NCBI GenBank assembly: GCA_910576535.1
Contig: CAJTKK010000001.1
Location: forward strand, 248,001-312,000
Length of the DNA: 64,000 nucleotides
DNA from: an uncultured Lachnospiraceae bacterium
Lineage (GTDB): Bacteria; Bacillota; Clostridia; Lachnospirales; Lachnospiraceae
Reading direction: 5' to 3'
Shown here: positions 53,131-62,250 of the stretch, piece by piece
Layout of the letters: the number at the start of each line of letters is the position of its first letter
How positions within the stretch are numbered: position 1 is the stretch's first letter
Program-made: the position numbers and the translations under genes
The notes under the pieces: generated by a model
The model's input: only the letters and a program-made list of their open reading frames with translations
Told to the model about the DNA's origin: nothing
The model's database searches: none

Positions 53131-53215
53131 GGTTAAAAAGTGGCTTCGCCACTTCAAAAAGAACCTGCGGTTCTTCCTCAATTTACGTCCTTTTGACGAA
53201 AGACTTTCCTATAAG
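53131..53215 (-). repeat. Dispersed terminator-like repeat, copy E
   Basis: 85 bp, nearly identical to D in both hairpins and head (CTTATAGGAAAGTCTTTCGTC), differing mainly in the AT-rich middle. The pair lies between lgt and the glp operon. Confidence 0.85.
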
Positions 53216-53221
53216 CTTAAA

Positions 53222-53246
53222 AAGCAGGCATTTTTATCGCCTGCTT
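53222..53246 (-). terminator. Terminator of lgt
   Basis: AAGCAGGC/GCCTGCTT hairpin with a 9-nt loop, followed by TTTAA on the minus strand. Confidence 0.75.
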
Positions 53247-53313
53247 CCTTTTTACCTTATTGTATATAGGAATCTTCCATTCCCAAGCATAGCTTTTCTT
53301 ATACAAAATTTCC

Positions 53314-54078
53314 TTATTTACTAACAGGATCCCGGCGCCTTCCGCTTATGGCAAACAAAGCGATCCCGGCAATTACCGTAAAAACAGAAATAAACTGGGA
53401 TGTGGACAAAATTCCTACATTCCCTCTGATCAGATCCCCTCTGTAATATTCCAGTATAAACCTTCCAATGCTGTACAAAATCAGATACAGCCCGCCAATC
53501 TGCCCATCCGCCTTCTTTCTTTTTGCATACCAGATCAAAATAAAGAAGTGAAGGAAATCAAGGCCGCTGGAAATAAGCTGTGCCGGCACAAGCCTGACCC
53601 CATTGGGTGCATATTGGGATTCATGGAATATAATTCCAAACGGGCTATCTGTCTCCCTCCCATAACAGCATCCCGCCAAAAAACACCCGATCCTTCCAAA
53701 TCCCTGGGCCAGCGCCACAGAAGGTATCAGCATATCAAAATATTTTAAAAATTTTAGTCCTTTGATCTTAGAATAGAGCATGGCCGAAAAAATCCCGCCT
53801 ATAATTCCCCCATATACCACCCATCCATCCGTTAAATGATACAGAAAATCCGGGTTATCCAAAATATTTTTTATATTCGTTGCAAAATACAAAAGTTTCG
53901 AGCCTGCAAAACCTCCCACTACGCACCAGATTACATAGTTAAATACATGATCCGCCTCCAGCCCATATTTTTTTGCCCGGTATTCCCCAACAAAATAAGC
54001 TGCCAAAATACCAATTGCAATCATTAGCCCGTAACCATATACGGTAAAAGGGCCTATGGAAAATAATTCGTTTTTCAT
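53314..54078 (-). CDS. lgt: Prolipoprotein diacylglyceryl transferase
   Basis: A 254-residue polytopic enzyme attaching diacylglycerol to lipobox cysteines. Motifs: YGYGLMIAIG, WVVYGGIIGG, GRIGCFLAGCCYGRET (Lgt signature), YSIGRFILEYYRGD. The ATG at 54078 with GGAGG at 6 nt is preferred over 54084. Serves lipoproteins such as the DUF3048 protein. Confidence 0.95.
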   Translation of the reverse strand: MKNELFSIGPFTVYGYGLMIAIGILAAYFVGEYRAKKYGLEADHVFNYVIWCVVGGFAGSKLLYFATNIKNILDNPDFLYHLTDGWVVYGGIIGGIFSAMLYSKIKGLKFLKYFDMLIPSVALAQGFGRIGCFLAGCCYGRETDSPFGIIFHESQYAPNGVRLVPAQLISSGLDFLHFFILIWYAKRKKADGQIGGLYLILYSIGRFILEYYRGDLIRGNVGILSTSQFISVFTVIAGIALFAISGRRRDPVSK

Positions 54079-54172
54079 CCACATCCTCCGTTCGTTTTCC
54101 TATGTCCTAATAGTATCATAAACTTTCAGATGTTTCAATGAAAGGAAAAACCGCCCAATTTATGTTCCCCTC

Positions 54173-54201
54173 TTGACACAAAGTGTTTTACTGTATATAA
54201 T
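54173..54201 (+). promoter_or_regulatory. Consensus promoter of the GntR/ABC operon
   Basis: TTGACA, 17-bp spacer, TATAAT, 42 bp before the GTG start. The -10 lies inside the operator palindrome. Confidence 0.9.
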
Positions 54202-54230
54202 GTACTTAGTCAATAAGTACATTATATACA
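54192..54230 (+). promoter_or_regulatory. Perfect inverted-repeat operator
   Basis: TGTATATAATGTACTTA, five bases, then its exact reverse complement: two 17-bp arms with no mismatch. It covers the -10 and the transcript start, ending just before the ribosome site. The probable binding site for the YtrA-type GntR repressor encoded next; the RNA could also fold into a hairpin. Confidence 0.85.
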
Positions 54231-54243
54231 AAGGAGCAGCTAT

Positions 54244-54621
54244 GTGGAAATTATAATCAGCAGCAATACAAGCAAACCTATTTATGAGCAGATCACTTCG
54301 CAGATAAAAGAGATGGTCATGAGCGGGGAACTGCGGACAGGGGATCCGATCCCCTCTATGCGATCATTAGCGAAGTCCATTCATGTCAGTGTCATTACTG
54401 TCCAAAAAGCATACGAGGATTTGCAAAGAGACGGCTTTATCGAGACTACAGTAGGCCGGGGCAGTTTTATATCTGCTCAGAACAAAGATTTTTTTCAGGA
54501 AGAGCAGCAAAAACGCGCAGAGGAACATTTAATGGAAGCCGCAGACATCGCACGTACCAGCGGAATCCCGCTGGGCAAAATGATAGAACTTCTGACTATG
54601 TTCTATCAAGAGGAGGAGTAA
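54244..54621 (+). CDS. GntR-family regulator, YtrA type
   Basis: A 125-residue repressor: short winged-helix DNA-binding domain (PIYEQITSQIKEMVMSGEL, SMRSLAKSIHVSVITVQKAYEDL, ETTVGRGSFI) and a 50-residue tail without effector domain, the YtrA form. The start is GTG at 54244 after AAAGGAGC; the nearby ATG reads into a stop. It precedes ABC transporter genes by 4 bp and should repress its own operon. Confidence 0.92.
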   Translation: MEIIISSNTSKPIYEQITSQIKEMVMSGELRTGDPIPSMRSLAKSIHVSVITVQKAYEDLQRDGFIETTVGRGSFISAQNKDFFQEEQQKRAEEHLMEAADIARTSGIPLGKMIELLTMFYQEEE

Positions 54622-54625
54622 AAAA

Positions 54626-55489
54626 ATGACAGACGCAATTTTACAGATTGACCATTTAACCAAACAATACCCCGGGTTCCTGCTGGACGATGTTTCTTTT
54701 TCCATCCCCAAAGGCACAATCATGGGACTAATCGGAGAAAATGGGGCGGGCAAAAGCACAACAATCAAAGCCGCCCTTGACCTTATCAAAAAAGACAGCG
54801 GAAGCGTTACTTTCTGGGGACAAGAACTGTCCTCGTCCAAACATCTCAAAGAAGATATCGGCGTTGTTTTTGACGGCATCAATTTTTACGAGACCTTAAC
54901 GCCCACAAAAGCCGGGAATATTTCAAAAGCCGCTTACCGGCAATGGGATGAACGCCTCTATCTCGACTTTTTAAACCGTTTTGAGCTTCCGGCCAATAAG
55001 GAAATCAAATCCTTTTCCAAAGGCATGAAAACAAAGCTATGTCTTGCCACGGCTCTTTCCCACGCCCCTAAGCTGCTCATCCTTGACGAAGCAACCAGCG
55101 GCCTTGACCCGGTGATGCGGGATGATATCCTGGATGTCTTTCTGGAATTTGTCCAGGATGAAAACCACTCGATCCTGATGTCCTCCCATATTTCCACCGA
55201 TTTAGAAAAGATAGCGGACTATATTACGTTCATCCATCAGGGGAAAGTCCTCTTCTGCAAAACGAAGGACGAGCTAAAATACCGTTATGGGATTATCCGC
55301 TGTAAAACAAAGTTTTTCAATACCGTTGACAAATCCGAAATCCTGGCCTGCCGCAAAGACGGGTACCAATGGGACATCCTTGTTGCAGATAAGGAAAAGG
55401 CCAAGCGCCGGTACCGAGACGCAATTGTCGATGATGTCACGCTGGACGACATCTTATTGCTTTACGTGAAAGGAGACTATAAAGAATGA
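54626..55489 (+). CDS. ABC transporter ATP-binding protein
   Basis: A 287-residue ATPase: Walker A GENGAGKST, signature KSFSKGMKTKL, Walker B LLILDEATSGLDP, SSHISTDLEKIAD switch His. The YtrB/BcrA-like type coupled to YtrA regulators, often for antibiotic or peptide export or response. Four bp overlap with the permease gene. Confidence 0.92.
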   Translation: MTDAILQIDHLTKQYPGFLLDDVSFSIPKGTIMGLIGENGAGKSTTIKAALDLIKKDSGSVTFWGQELSSSKHLKEDIGVVFDGINFYETLTPTKAGNISKAAYRQWDERLYLDFLNRFELPANKEIKSFSKGMKTKLCLATALSHAPKLLILDEATSGLDPVMRDDILDVFLEFVQDENHSILMSSHISTDLEKIADYITFIHQGKVLFCKTKDELKYRYGIIRCKTKFFNTVDKSEILACRKDGYQWDILVADKEKAKRRYRDAIVDDVTLDDILLLYVKGDYKE

Positions 55490-56142
55490 AAAGCCTTATC
55501 TTAAAAGATTTTTATAATATCAGCCGCAATACCCGGTCAATGTTTGTCATCCTTTTGGTTTTTGCCGTTGTATTCCTTCCATCCTCCGGCATACAAAACT
55601 ATATTTTTATATGCGCCATTTTGTGCAGCATGATGATTATCACTACTTTCTCTTTCGACGAACATTCCAACTGGCCATTGTATGCCATGATTATGCCTGT
55701 TTCTAAAAAAGATATTGTGGCAGGCAAATATGCGGTTCTTTTTGCCTTTTCCCTTATCGGAATTATCTTCGGCATTATTGCAGGAACTGCAGGCAACATA
55801 GTTGCCGGAAATTTCTTTCAGATGGCGGAAGATACCGCTGCCATCCCTCTTCCCCTTATGGCATTAACCGCTTTATCGTGTTCCACTGTTTTCGGGAGCA
55901 TATCCATCCCCCTGGCCATCCAGTTCGGGGCGGAAAAGGGAAGAATCCTTGTACTCGTTTCTTTCCTGATTCCTGCCGGGCTATGCTACGCCGCTTACCA
56001 TGCCTTCCTTTTCCTCGGGCTTGACTTAACGGAGAATTTAAAAACCGCCCTGTTCTATTGTTCCCCTATCCCTGCGGCTGCCTGGAATTATATGATGTAC
56101 AAAATAAGCTGCTTTATTTTTACCAAAAAAGACATGCCATAA
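55486..56142 (+). CDS. ABC-2 type permease
   Basis: A 218-residue membrane protein with six hydrophobic segments and the ABC-2 segment SFDEHSNWPLYAMIMPVSKKDIVAGKY typical of this group. It overlaps the ATPase gene by 4 nt. Forms the export channel of the GntR-controlled operon; substrate unknown. Confidence 0.88.
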   Translation: MKSLILKDFYNISRNTRSMFVILLVFAVVFLPSSGIQNYIFICAILCSMMIITTFSFDEHSNWPLYAMIMPVSKKDIVAGKYAVLFAFSLIGIIFGIIAGTAGNIVAGNFFQMAEDTAAIPLPLMALTALSCSTVFGSISIPLAIQFGAEKGRILVLVSFLIPAGLCYAAYHAFLFLGLDLTENLKTALFYCSPIPAAAWNYMMYKISCFIFTKKDMP

Positions 56143-56249
56143 AATAAGATGCTCAATCCCCCCGAACCTCTTTTCATCTTGCAGATTTTATGGAAAAGAA
56201 TTAAAATAAAAAAATGGAATTATTATAAACAGATGAAGGAGATAATGTT

Positions 56250-56645
56250 ATGTATGAAATGAAACCAGAATATTATACCGGAATTGAATTTATTGACAAA
56301 GAGCATGCGCGCTTATTTGAACTTGCCCGTGAGACCCATGATTTGCTTTACGATGATCTTCTGCAGGATAAGTCTGACCAGATTGTACATTTAGTATCCG
56401 AACTTATCGACTACACAAAAACCCATTTCTCACATGAAGAAGCTTACCAGAAAAGCATCCATTACGCCCATCTGGAGGCACATGCTGCACAACACCGCCA
56501 ATTTGAAGACAGCCTGTTGGAGATAGATCTGGAGGAAATAGAACATGACTTTGGAAGCCAGAACGATACTGTTGAAAACATTCTGCAGTTTCTGATTAAC
56601 TGGCTGATAAACCATATCCAGAAAGTAGATATGTATATCAAATAA
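56250..56645 (+). CDS. Bacteriohemerythrin
   Basis: A 131-residue four-helix protein with the diiron ligands: IDKEHARLFEL, HFSHEE, HLEAHAAQH and NHIQKVD. Binds O2 reversibly, for sensing, detoxification or delivery in anaerobes. GGAG site; its own terminator follows. The next genes include a hybrid histidine kinase but no direct link is shown. Confidence 0.93.
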   Translation: MYEMKPEYYTGIEFIDKEHARLFELARETHDLLYDDLLQDKSDQIVHLVSELIDYTKTHFSHEEAYQKSIHYAHLEAHAAQHRQFEDSLLEIDLEEIEHDFGSQNDTVENILQFLINWLINHIQKVDMYIK

Positions 56646-56712
56646 AAAATAAGATTTGATAAACTGATTGCAAAGATGCAAAACGATACATGCAAATACA
56701 TAATATGCGGGG

Positions 56713-56733
56713 CGGAAGCGCTTGTTGCTTCCG
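56713..56733 (+). terminator. Terminator of bacteriohemerythrin
   Basis: CGGAAGC/GCTTCCG hairpin with a 7-nt loop, followed by TTCTCTT. A 46-codon frame (56676-56816) runs through it and lacks a ribosome site. Confidence 0.6.
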
Positions 56734-56869
56734 TTCTCTTGCTTATCATACAAGCAGGGACAAACATATTTTTCAACGGCGGGCAAAGCAAAGGAACCCC
56801 AAAGCAAAACTGTTGACAAGAGCGGCCGGCCCTGCTATTTGAGCCGCCAGAGGCGGCATGGAGATTCCT

Positions 56870-57373
56870 ATGTTATATTTAAAAGAGATAAATTATGAAG
56901 ATATTGAAAAAGAGTATTTATTTGTCCGTAATATGCCTATTGATGAAAATGGTCTGACAAATAAATGGAATGGCATTTCGCGTGAAGATTTTAGGAATAA
57001 AGCATTCACGGAGATGACCGCCTTTTCAAAAGGGGAAAATTTACCGGAAGGCTATGTGCCGGAAACATTTCTTTTTTTGTGGAATGGCGATGAAATTGTA
57101 GGGCAGTTTCGTATACGGCATTATCTTTGTGAATCTTTAAGAACAGGCGGGGGGCATATCGGATATTTTATTAAAAAAGAGTTTCGAAATAAAGGGTATG
57201 GAAAGGAAGGGCTTCGGCAGACCTTACAAATAGCAAGGACAATTATTCCTGAAGATGAAATATATTTACGCGTAAATAAGGACAATCCGGCTTCATTGAA
57301 AGTGATGTTCTATAATGGCGGATATATCAAATATGAAGATGAAAATAAATATTATGTGAGAATTAAAAAATGA
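56870..57373 (+). CDS. GNAT-family N-acetyltransferase
   Basis: A 167-residue acetyltransferase with the acetyl-CoA loop IGYFIKKEFRNKGYGKEGL (RxxGxG-type) and the NPASLKVMFYNGGY C-terminal motif. The ATG at 56870 with GGAG 6 nt upstream is preferred to 56858. A small GCCGCC/GGCGGC hairpin precedes it. Lower GC than its neighbours. Substrate unknown. Confidence 0.88.
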   Translation: MLYLKEINYEDIEKEYLFVRNMPIDENGLTNKWNGISREDFRNKAFTEMTAFSKGENLPEGYVPETFLFLWNGDEIVGQFRIRHYLCESLRTGGGHIGYFIKKEFRNKGYGKEGLRQTLQIARTIIPEDEIYLRVNKDNPASLKVMFYNGGYIKYEDENKYYVRIKK

Positions 57374-57921
57374 CAGATTTTAATCGCATAAAAACCTGGG
57401 ACATCCTCTTTTTCCTATTTTAAGAAACTGTCAATAATCACAGCCTCCGCTCCCCTTTCCGTCAGCCCAAAAGAGCGGAGTTTCAAAGCTGCCGGACGGT
57501 CATCCCTTTAAAAACCGGAGGCTGTTGGAATGCATACCCGGTTCCTGCATTCGCCCTCTCATCCATGTTCATGCTTGTAATATCTTCCCCATCCTCCACT
57601 GTAAAACCATATCTTTCGCAATCGTAACCTTTTACCGTTTTCCATAATCTCGTAGGCCTGATTACGCACTTTCAGCATTTTGTATCCTCTTTTCCCTTTT
57701 GCCGTTTCCCTGACCATTGTTTATTACATCTTTTCTTCTTCCTTCCAGCAAGATATAACACCACATAGATTTCCTCGCTACAAAGAAGAAAAGGATGACA
57801 GATGATTTAGAAAATGTTATGATAAAGTTGTTAAATACCCCAGGCAGCCACTGAAGGCACATACAGATATTTCTGCCTGATTTGCTGCCTGCGGGGACAA
57901 ACGGAGTTGGAGGGATACAGC
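57374..57921. other. Intergenic region with a decayed small gene and hairpins
   Basis: About 550 bp. It holds a frameshifted small gene on the minus strand (57483-57678), an 8-bp stem CTCCGCTC/GAGCGGAG and a wider ACAGCCTCCG/CGGAGGCTGT pair around 57440-57530, and AT-rich sequence likely to include the kinase promoter. Confidence 0.5.
57483..57678 (-). pseudogene. Frameshifted small gene of unknown function
   Basis: From an ATG at 57678 with a good AGAGGAT site it reads MLKVRNQAYEIMENGK, then goes out of frame at AAAAGG. One base fewer in that A run gives GYDCERYGFTVEDGEDITS, ending GMTVRQL at a stop, for a 64-residue product. I do not know the family. A programmed shift at the A run is possible but not shown. 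Confidence 0.4.
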
Positions 57922-59985
57922 TTGAATCATCAGAGAGAATCAAAAAATAACTTATCCATCGACATGCCTGCAGTAGATTATGTGAGGACATTAGCCAACA
58001 AAATGCCTGGCGGATTTTTTATTTACCGCGCTACAGGAAACCAGGAAATTATTTATGCCAACAAATCCATGCTGCGGATTTTCAACTGCTCCAGCATGGA
58101 AGAATTCCAGGAATTGACCGGCAATTCATTTCGCGGGATTGTACACCCCGATGACCTGGACGAGGTAGAACGCAGCATCAACGAACAGCTTTCCCGGAAC
58201 GAAGATGATTTAGATTACGTAGAATACCGGATTATCCAAAAAGGAGGAAATATCCGCTGGCTGGAAGACTATGGGCATTTTACCCAAAGCGACAACGATG
58301 GCGATATCTTCTATGTATTTGTGGTGGATGCAACGGAACGCAAACTGCGGCAGATGGAGGAAAAAGAAGAACAGCTCCAGGAGCAGCTCAGGCGCCTTGA
58401 TATGATCGAGGGCCTTAGTATTGACTTTGAATCTATTTTTTATGCCGATTTGGATTTGGATCGAATCCAAGCATACAGAGTCAGCCACCGGTTCGGAAAA
58501 AAATTCTCCAATAACTGCACAGTCACCCAGTTCACCGGCTTTGATTCCGATTACATTAAGAAATGGGTCTGCCCGGAAGACAGACGGCGTGTTTCACAAG
58601 CCACTGAACCCGGATATATCCGCAGCAGACTCTCTAAAAACAAACTGTTTCATGTCAATTACCGGATTATGCAAAACGGGGAAATTAAATACCTGCAGCT
58701 ACGCATTGTCAATGTCAGTACAGGAAACAGCCATGTATCCCAGATTGTTATGGGTTACCGCAGCGTAGACGACGAGATTATTTATGAAATGGAACAGAAA
58801 AAAATATTGGAAGAAACGCTGGAACAGGCAAAATCCTCCAATATTGCCAAGAACACCTTTTTATCCAATATGTCCCATGATATCCGGACTCCGATGAACG
58901 CTATCGTAGGGTTTGCGGCTCTTGCCAAAAAACATCTGGATGACAAAAAGAAAGTCCATAATTACTTGGATATGATAGAGACTTCCAGCGATCATCTGCT
59001 GCGGCTGATGAATGATGTGCTGGAAATATCCAGCATCGAATCCGGAAAGATTCATATTGAAGAAAATGAATGTAACCTTCTTGATATTGCACAGGATATC
59101 CAATCAGCCATATTGCCCAGGGCAACAGCCAAAGATATCGCCCTTTCCCTGAATATTGCCGGCCTGAAGCACTACACCGTTTACAGCGATCAGCAGAAAT
59201 TGACGCAGATTATCCTGCGCCTTGTGCGCAATGCGGTAAAATATACGGAACCGGGCGGCAGGATCACCATTACCGTCCAGGAAATGGGGGAAACGGAACA
59301 TCACCATGCTACCTACCAGTTTATCATCGAAGATAACGGCATCGGCATCAACGAAGCCTTCCTCGAACATATCTTTGAACCATTTGAACGGCAGAAAAAC
59401 ACTACATTAAGCGGCGTATATGGCACCGGGCTGGGGCTTACGATCACAAAAAACATTGTCGATATGATGGGCGGGACAATCGAAGTAAGAAGCACTGCCG
59501 GAAAGGGCAGCGTCTTTACCGTTACGCTTAATCTGCGTATTCAAGACAGGCAGTTTAAGCCTTTTGCCCCAAAGGAGACTCCCCCCATTCATCTGCCGGA
59601 ACGCCGCAGAATCCTTCTGGTGGAAGATAATGAAATCAATCTTGAGATTGAAGTGGAACTGCTTCAGGACGTAGGATTTTTCGTTGATACAGCCACTGAC
59701 GGAAGCATTGCCGTAGAAAAAATCCGCAATTCCAAACCCGGCGATTACGCCTTAGTCCTTATGGACATTCAAATGCCGGTCATGGACGGTTATCATGCCA
59801 CAATGGCTATCCGGCAGATCGAAGACCCTGCCTTAGCCAATATCCCAATTATTGCATTATCCGCCAACACTTTGGATGAAGACCGCCGCCGTTCCATGGA
59901 AAGCGGCATGAATGCCCATCTAGCCAAGCCGGTCAATATGCCTCAGTTAATAGAACTGATTGGGAAAATACTAATTGCATTTTAA
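57922..59985 (+). CDS. Hybrid sensor histidine kinase
   Basis: A 687-residue protein: PAS domain (about 28-140, HPDDLDEVE motif), a second PAS-like or linker region (about 165-285), HisKA with FLSNMSHDIRTPMNAI (H319), HATPase with RNAVKYTEPGG, EDNGIGI and GTGLGLTITK, and a C-terminal receiver with ILLVEDNEIN, phospho-acceptor D615 and HLAKPV. No transmembrane helix, so it senses a cytoplasmic signal. No HPt domain or separate output regulator adjoins. The start is the TTG at 57922 after GGAGGG at 7 nt. Confidence 0.92.
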   Translation: MNHQRESKNNLSIDMPAVDYVRTLANKMPGGFFIYRATGNQEIIYANKSMLRIFNCSSMEEFQELTGNSFRGIVHPDDLDEVERSINEQLSRNEDDLDYVEYRIIQKGGNIRWLEDYGHFTQSDNDGDIFYVFVVDATERKLRQMEEKEEQLQEQLRRLDMIEGLSIDFESIFYADLDLDRIQAYRVSHRFGKKFSNNCTVTQFTGFDSDYIKKWVCPEDRRRVSQATEPGYIRSRLSKNKLFHVNYRIMQNGEIKYLQLRIVNVSTGNSHVSQIVMGYRSVDDEIIYEMEQKKILEETLEQAKSSNIAKNTFLSNMSHDIRTPMNAIVGFAALAKKHLDDKKKVHNYLDMIETSSDHLLRLMNDVLEISSIESGKIHIEENECNLLDIAQDIQSAILPRATAKDIALSLNIAGLKHYTVYSDQQKLTQIILRLVRNAVKYTEPGGRITITVQEMGETEHHHATYQFIIEDNGIGINEAFLEHIFEPFERQKNTTLSGVYGTGLGLTITKNIVDMMGGTIEVRSTAGKGSVFTVTLNLRIQDRQFKPFAPKETPPIHLPERRRILLVEDNEINLEIEVELLQDVGFFVDTATDGSIAVEKIRNSKPGDYALVLMDIQMPVMDGYHATMAIRQIEDPALANIPIIALSANTLDEDRRRSMESGMNAHLAKPVNMPQLIELIGKILIAF

Positions 59986-60005
59986 ACAAATGGAGGACAA
60001 ATAAC

Positions 60006-61001
60006 ATGAGTCAACCAATATCTGACAATCGTTATGATCATATGGCTTACCGCCGCAGCGGAAAAAGCGGGCTAAAACTGCCTGCCCTTTCCTTAGGCCT
60101 ATGGCACAATTTCGGCGATACCGGCAATTACGAAAATATGAAACAAATGTGTTTTACCGCTTTTCAACACGGAATTACCCATTTTGATTTAGCCAATAAT
60201 TATGGGCCAGAACCAGGTAGCGCAGAAATAAACTTTGGGCGCATTATAAAAAATGAACTGAAAGATTACCGTGATGAACTGATTATCAGCACCAAGGCAG
60301 GCTATCTTATGTGGAACGGCCCCTATGGCGACTGGGGTAGCCGAAAATATCTGATTGCCAGCTTGGATCAAAGCTTAAAGCGCATGGGGCTTGATTATGT
60401 GGATATTTTCTATCACCACCGCCCTGACCCGGAAACTCCTCTGGAAGAAACGATGGGAGCGCTAAACAGCATTGTCCAAAGCGGCAAGGCACTGTATATC
60501 GGCCTATCCAACTATGACGGCGAGCGGATGGAAAAAGCCGCCGCTATCCTGAATGATCTAAAATGTCCCTTTATTATTAACCAAAACCGTTATTCTATCT
60601 TTGACCGGACAATTGAAAGAAACGGGCTGAAAGATTCTGCCGCCAAAATGCAAAAGGGCATTATTACGTTCAGCCCCCTTGCCCAAGGCCTTCTTACAGA
60701 CCGTTATCTAAACGGGATCCCCCAGGACAGCCGTATCCGTACGGACGGGCGTTTCTTAAAAGAACAGCTTCTGACGGAGGAAAAGCTGGAACAGATCAAA
60801 TCCCTAAACCAGATTGCGGCATCGCGGGGGGAATCCTTAGCACAGATGGCAATAAAATGGCTGCTAAAAGATGATGTCATCACCAGTGTGCTTATCGGCG
60901 CATCAAAGCCATCCCAGATTACTGATAACCTGAAAGCCTTAGAAGGCATACCGTTCACAGAGGATGAACTTAAAAAAATAGATGAATGCAGCAATATATA
61001 A
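60006..61001 (+). CDS. Aldo/keto reductase (YghZ-like)
   Basis: A 331-residue NADPH-dependent TIM-barrel enzyme: THFDLANNYGP (catalytic Asp and Tyr), ISTKAGYLMWNGPYGDWGSRKYL (catalytic Lys), YHHRPDPETPLEETMGA and a C-terminal VLIGASKPSQI cofactor site. The GPYGDWGSRKYL motif is that of L-glyceraldehyde 3-phosphate reductase, so it may remove methylglyoxal-type aldehydes. 20 bp after the kinase gene. Confidence 0.92.
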   Translation: MSQPISDNRYDHMAYRRSGKSGLKLPALSLGLWHNFGDTGNYENMKQMCFTAFQHGITHFDLANNYGPEPGSAEINFGRIIKNELKDYRDELIISTKAGYLMWNGPYGDWGSRKYLIASLDQSLKRMGLDYVDIFYHHRPDPETPLEETMGALNSIVQSGKALYIGLSNYDGERMEKAAAILNDLKCPFIINQNRYSIFDRTIERNGLKDSAAKMQKGIITFSPLAQGLLTDRYLNGIPQDSRIRTDGRFLKEQLLTEEKLEQIKSLNQIAASRGESLAQMAIKWLLKDDVITSVLIGASKPSQITDNLKALEGIPFTEDELKKIDECSNI

Positions 61002-61032
61002 ACCCTTCTGAAGGCTGCAAGTACAGTTCCCC

Positions 61033-62142
61033 TTAATCCTGATAGGGTAAAATCCCTGCCTTTGATTTTAAGAATTGATATATTTCTTCCTCCGTAGGAG
61101 GGCAGCCCTTCAGACTATACCGGAAATCTTTTGTGCAATTTCCGATTCCAAGTTTTCCGCTTTTTCCCCGGTATCCTTGCCCGATACATATTTTTTCCGG
61201 GAAACCGGAAAGCAGCCCCTCCTTTTCCAGTCTGTCCAGCGCCGGTATCAGATATCCATAGCAAGCGCTGCACGAATCCACCTCTTCCGCCATCTCCCTC
61301 AATTTCATAACCCGTTCTTTATTCGGCAGCGCCATTGCGCCAGCCGGAGCATTTATTTCCCTCACAGATGCCTTGGATAAATCCCCGTTTCCCGCACCAA
61401 GCCGCTGCGCCAGGCCAATATAAGGAACTTCCTCCATACGGTACTTCAGCAAACGGCATACATAACTATCGCACAGCACCGGATCCGCCGCTGCAAAAAC
61501 CCGGTTCATAACCGTAGGATTCCCGCCATCCTCAAAATTTAAATCCCCGCAAATACTGTCCACCAGAATAAAGTCCTGCCGGATCCCCAGCGCCAGATGG
61601 GCGACTGGTTTATGTAACCCCAGAGCATGAAACCGCCGTTTTTCAGCATTAGGCAGTAAGCCTTTCATATTCTTGAGCGCACAGGTAATCCGCGTCTGAC
61701 AATGTCCTTTCATCACTGGCACATTAATCATGTAATCTATATCCAATGCGCATTTACAGATATGAAGCTCCATTCCTGCGCAGTCTACCGCTGCCGCTTT
61801 TTCCTTTTGCATATCAACCAGCCTGACCCCATACCTTCCTGACAGTTCCTTATAACCGCATACGGCAAAAGCTTCTTCCGTTTTAGCCCCTACCCAGGCT
61901 CCTTCCATAATAACCATATCCTTAAAACCATATTCCTGCAAATATTGCAGCAAGCCTTCCACGACTTCCGGGTGCGTAGTCGCCCCTTCGGATGCCGGAA
62001 CCGGAGATACCAGATTGGGTTTGATCCCGATCCTTTTCCCTCTGTCCCCAATCATCCCGGCCAAATCCGCCTCTCTCAAAAGCTCTTTTGTCATCTTTAT
62101 ATGTTCATTCCCATAAATTGCTAAAATTTCGTTTCTTTTCAT
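61033..62142 (-). CDS. DUF362 domain protein
   Basis: A 369-residue protein with IGIKPNLVSPVPASEGATTHPEV, YMINVPVMKGHCQTRITCALKNMKG and VDSICGD motifs of DUF362. C-terminal CSACYGYL could bind metal, but the ferredoxin domain often fused to DUF362 is not seen. Function unknown; iron-sulfur or redox roles are proposed for relatives. Confidence 0.85.
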   Translation of the reverse strand: MKRNEILAIYGNEHIKMTKELLREADLAGMIGDRGKRIGIKPNLVSPVPASEGATTHPEVVEGLLQYLQEYGFKDMVIMEGAWVGAKTEEAFAVCGYKELSGRYGVRLVDMQKEKAAAVDCAGMELHICKCALDIDYMINVPVMKGHCQTRITCALKNMKGLLPNAEKRRFHALGLHKPVAHLALGIRQDFILVDSICGDLNFEDGGNPTVMNRVFAAADPVLCDSYVCRLLKYRMEEVPYIGLAQRLGAGNGDLSKASVREINAPAGAMALPNKERVMKLREMAEEVDSCSACYGYLIPALDRLEKEGLLSGFPEKICIGQGYRGKSGKLGIGNCTKDFRYSLKGCPPTEEEIYQFLKSKAGILPYQD

Positions 62143-62250
62143 AGCACTCCTATATCCATAAGCTTATTTTAGCGGATCATTGATCATATTTTTGTCCCTA
62201 AAAATATTTGACGGCCTCCCATGCACTGCTGTTTTATCCGATGCATTACT

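Noticed and set aside
53047..53246. CRISPR array
   Set aside because: Only two tandem units of about 85 bp made of terminator hairpins; no short spacers and no cas genes.
56676..56816. 46-codon membrane-peptide-like ORF
   Set aside because: No ribosome site and it runs through the hemerythrin terminator.
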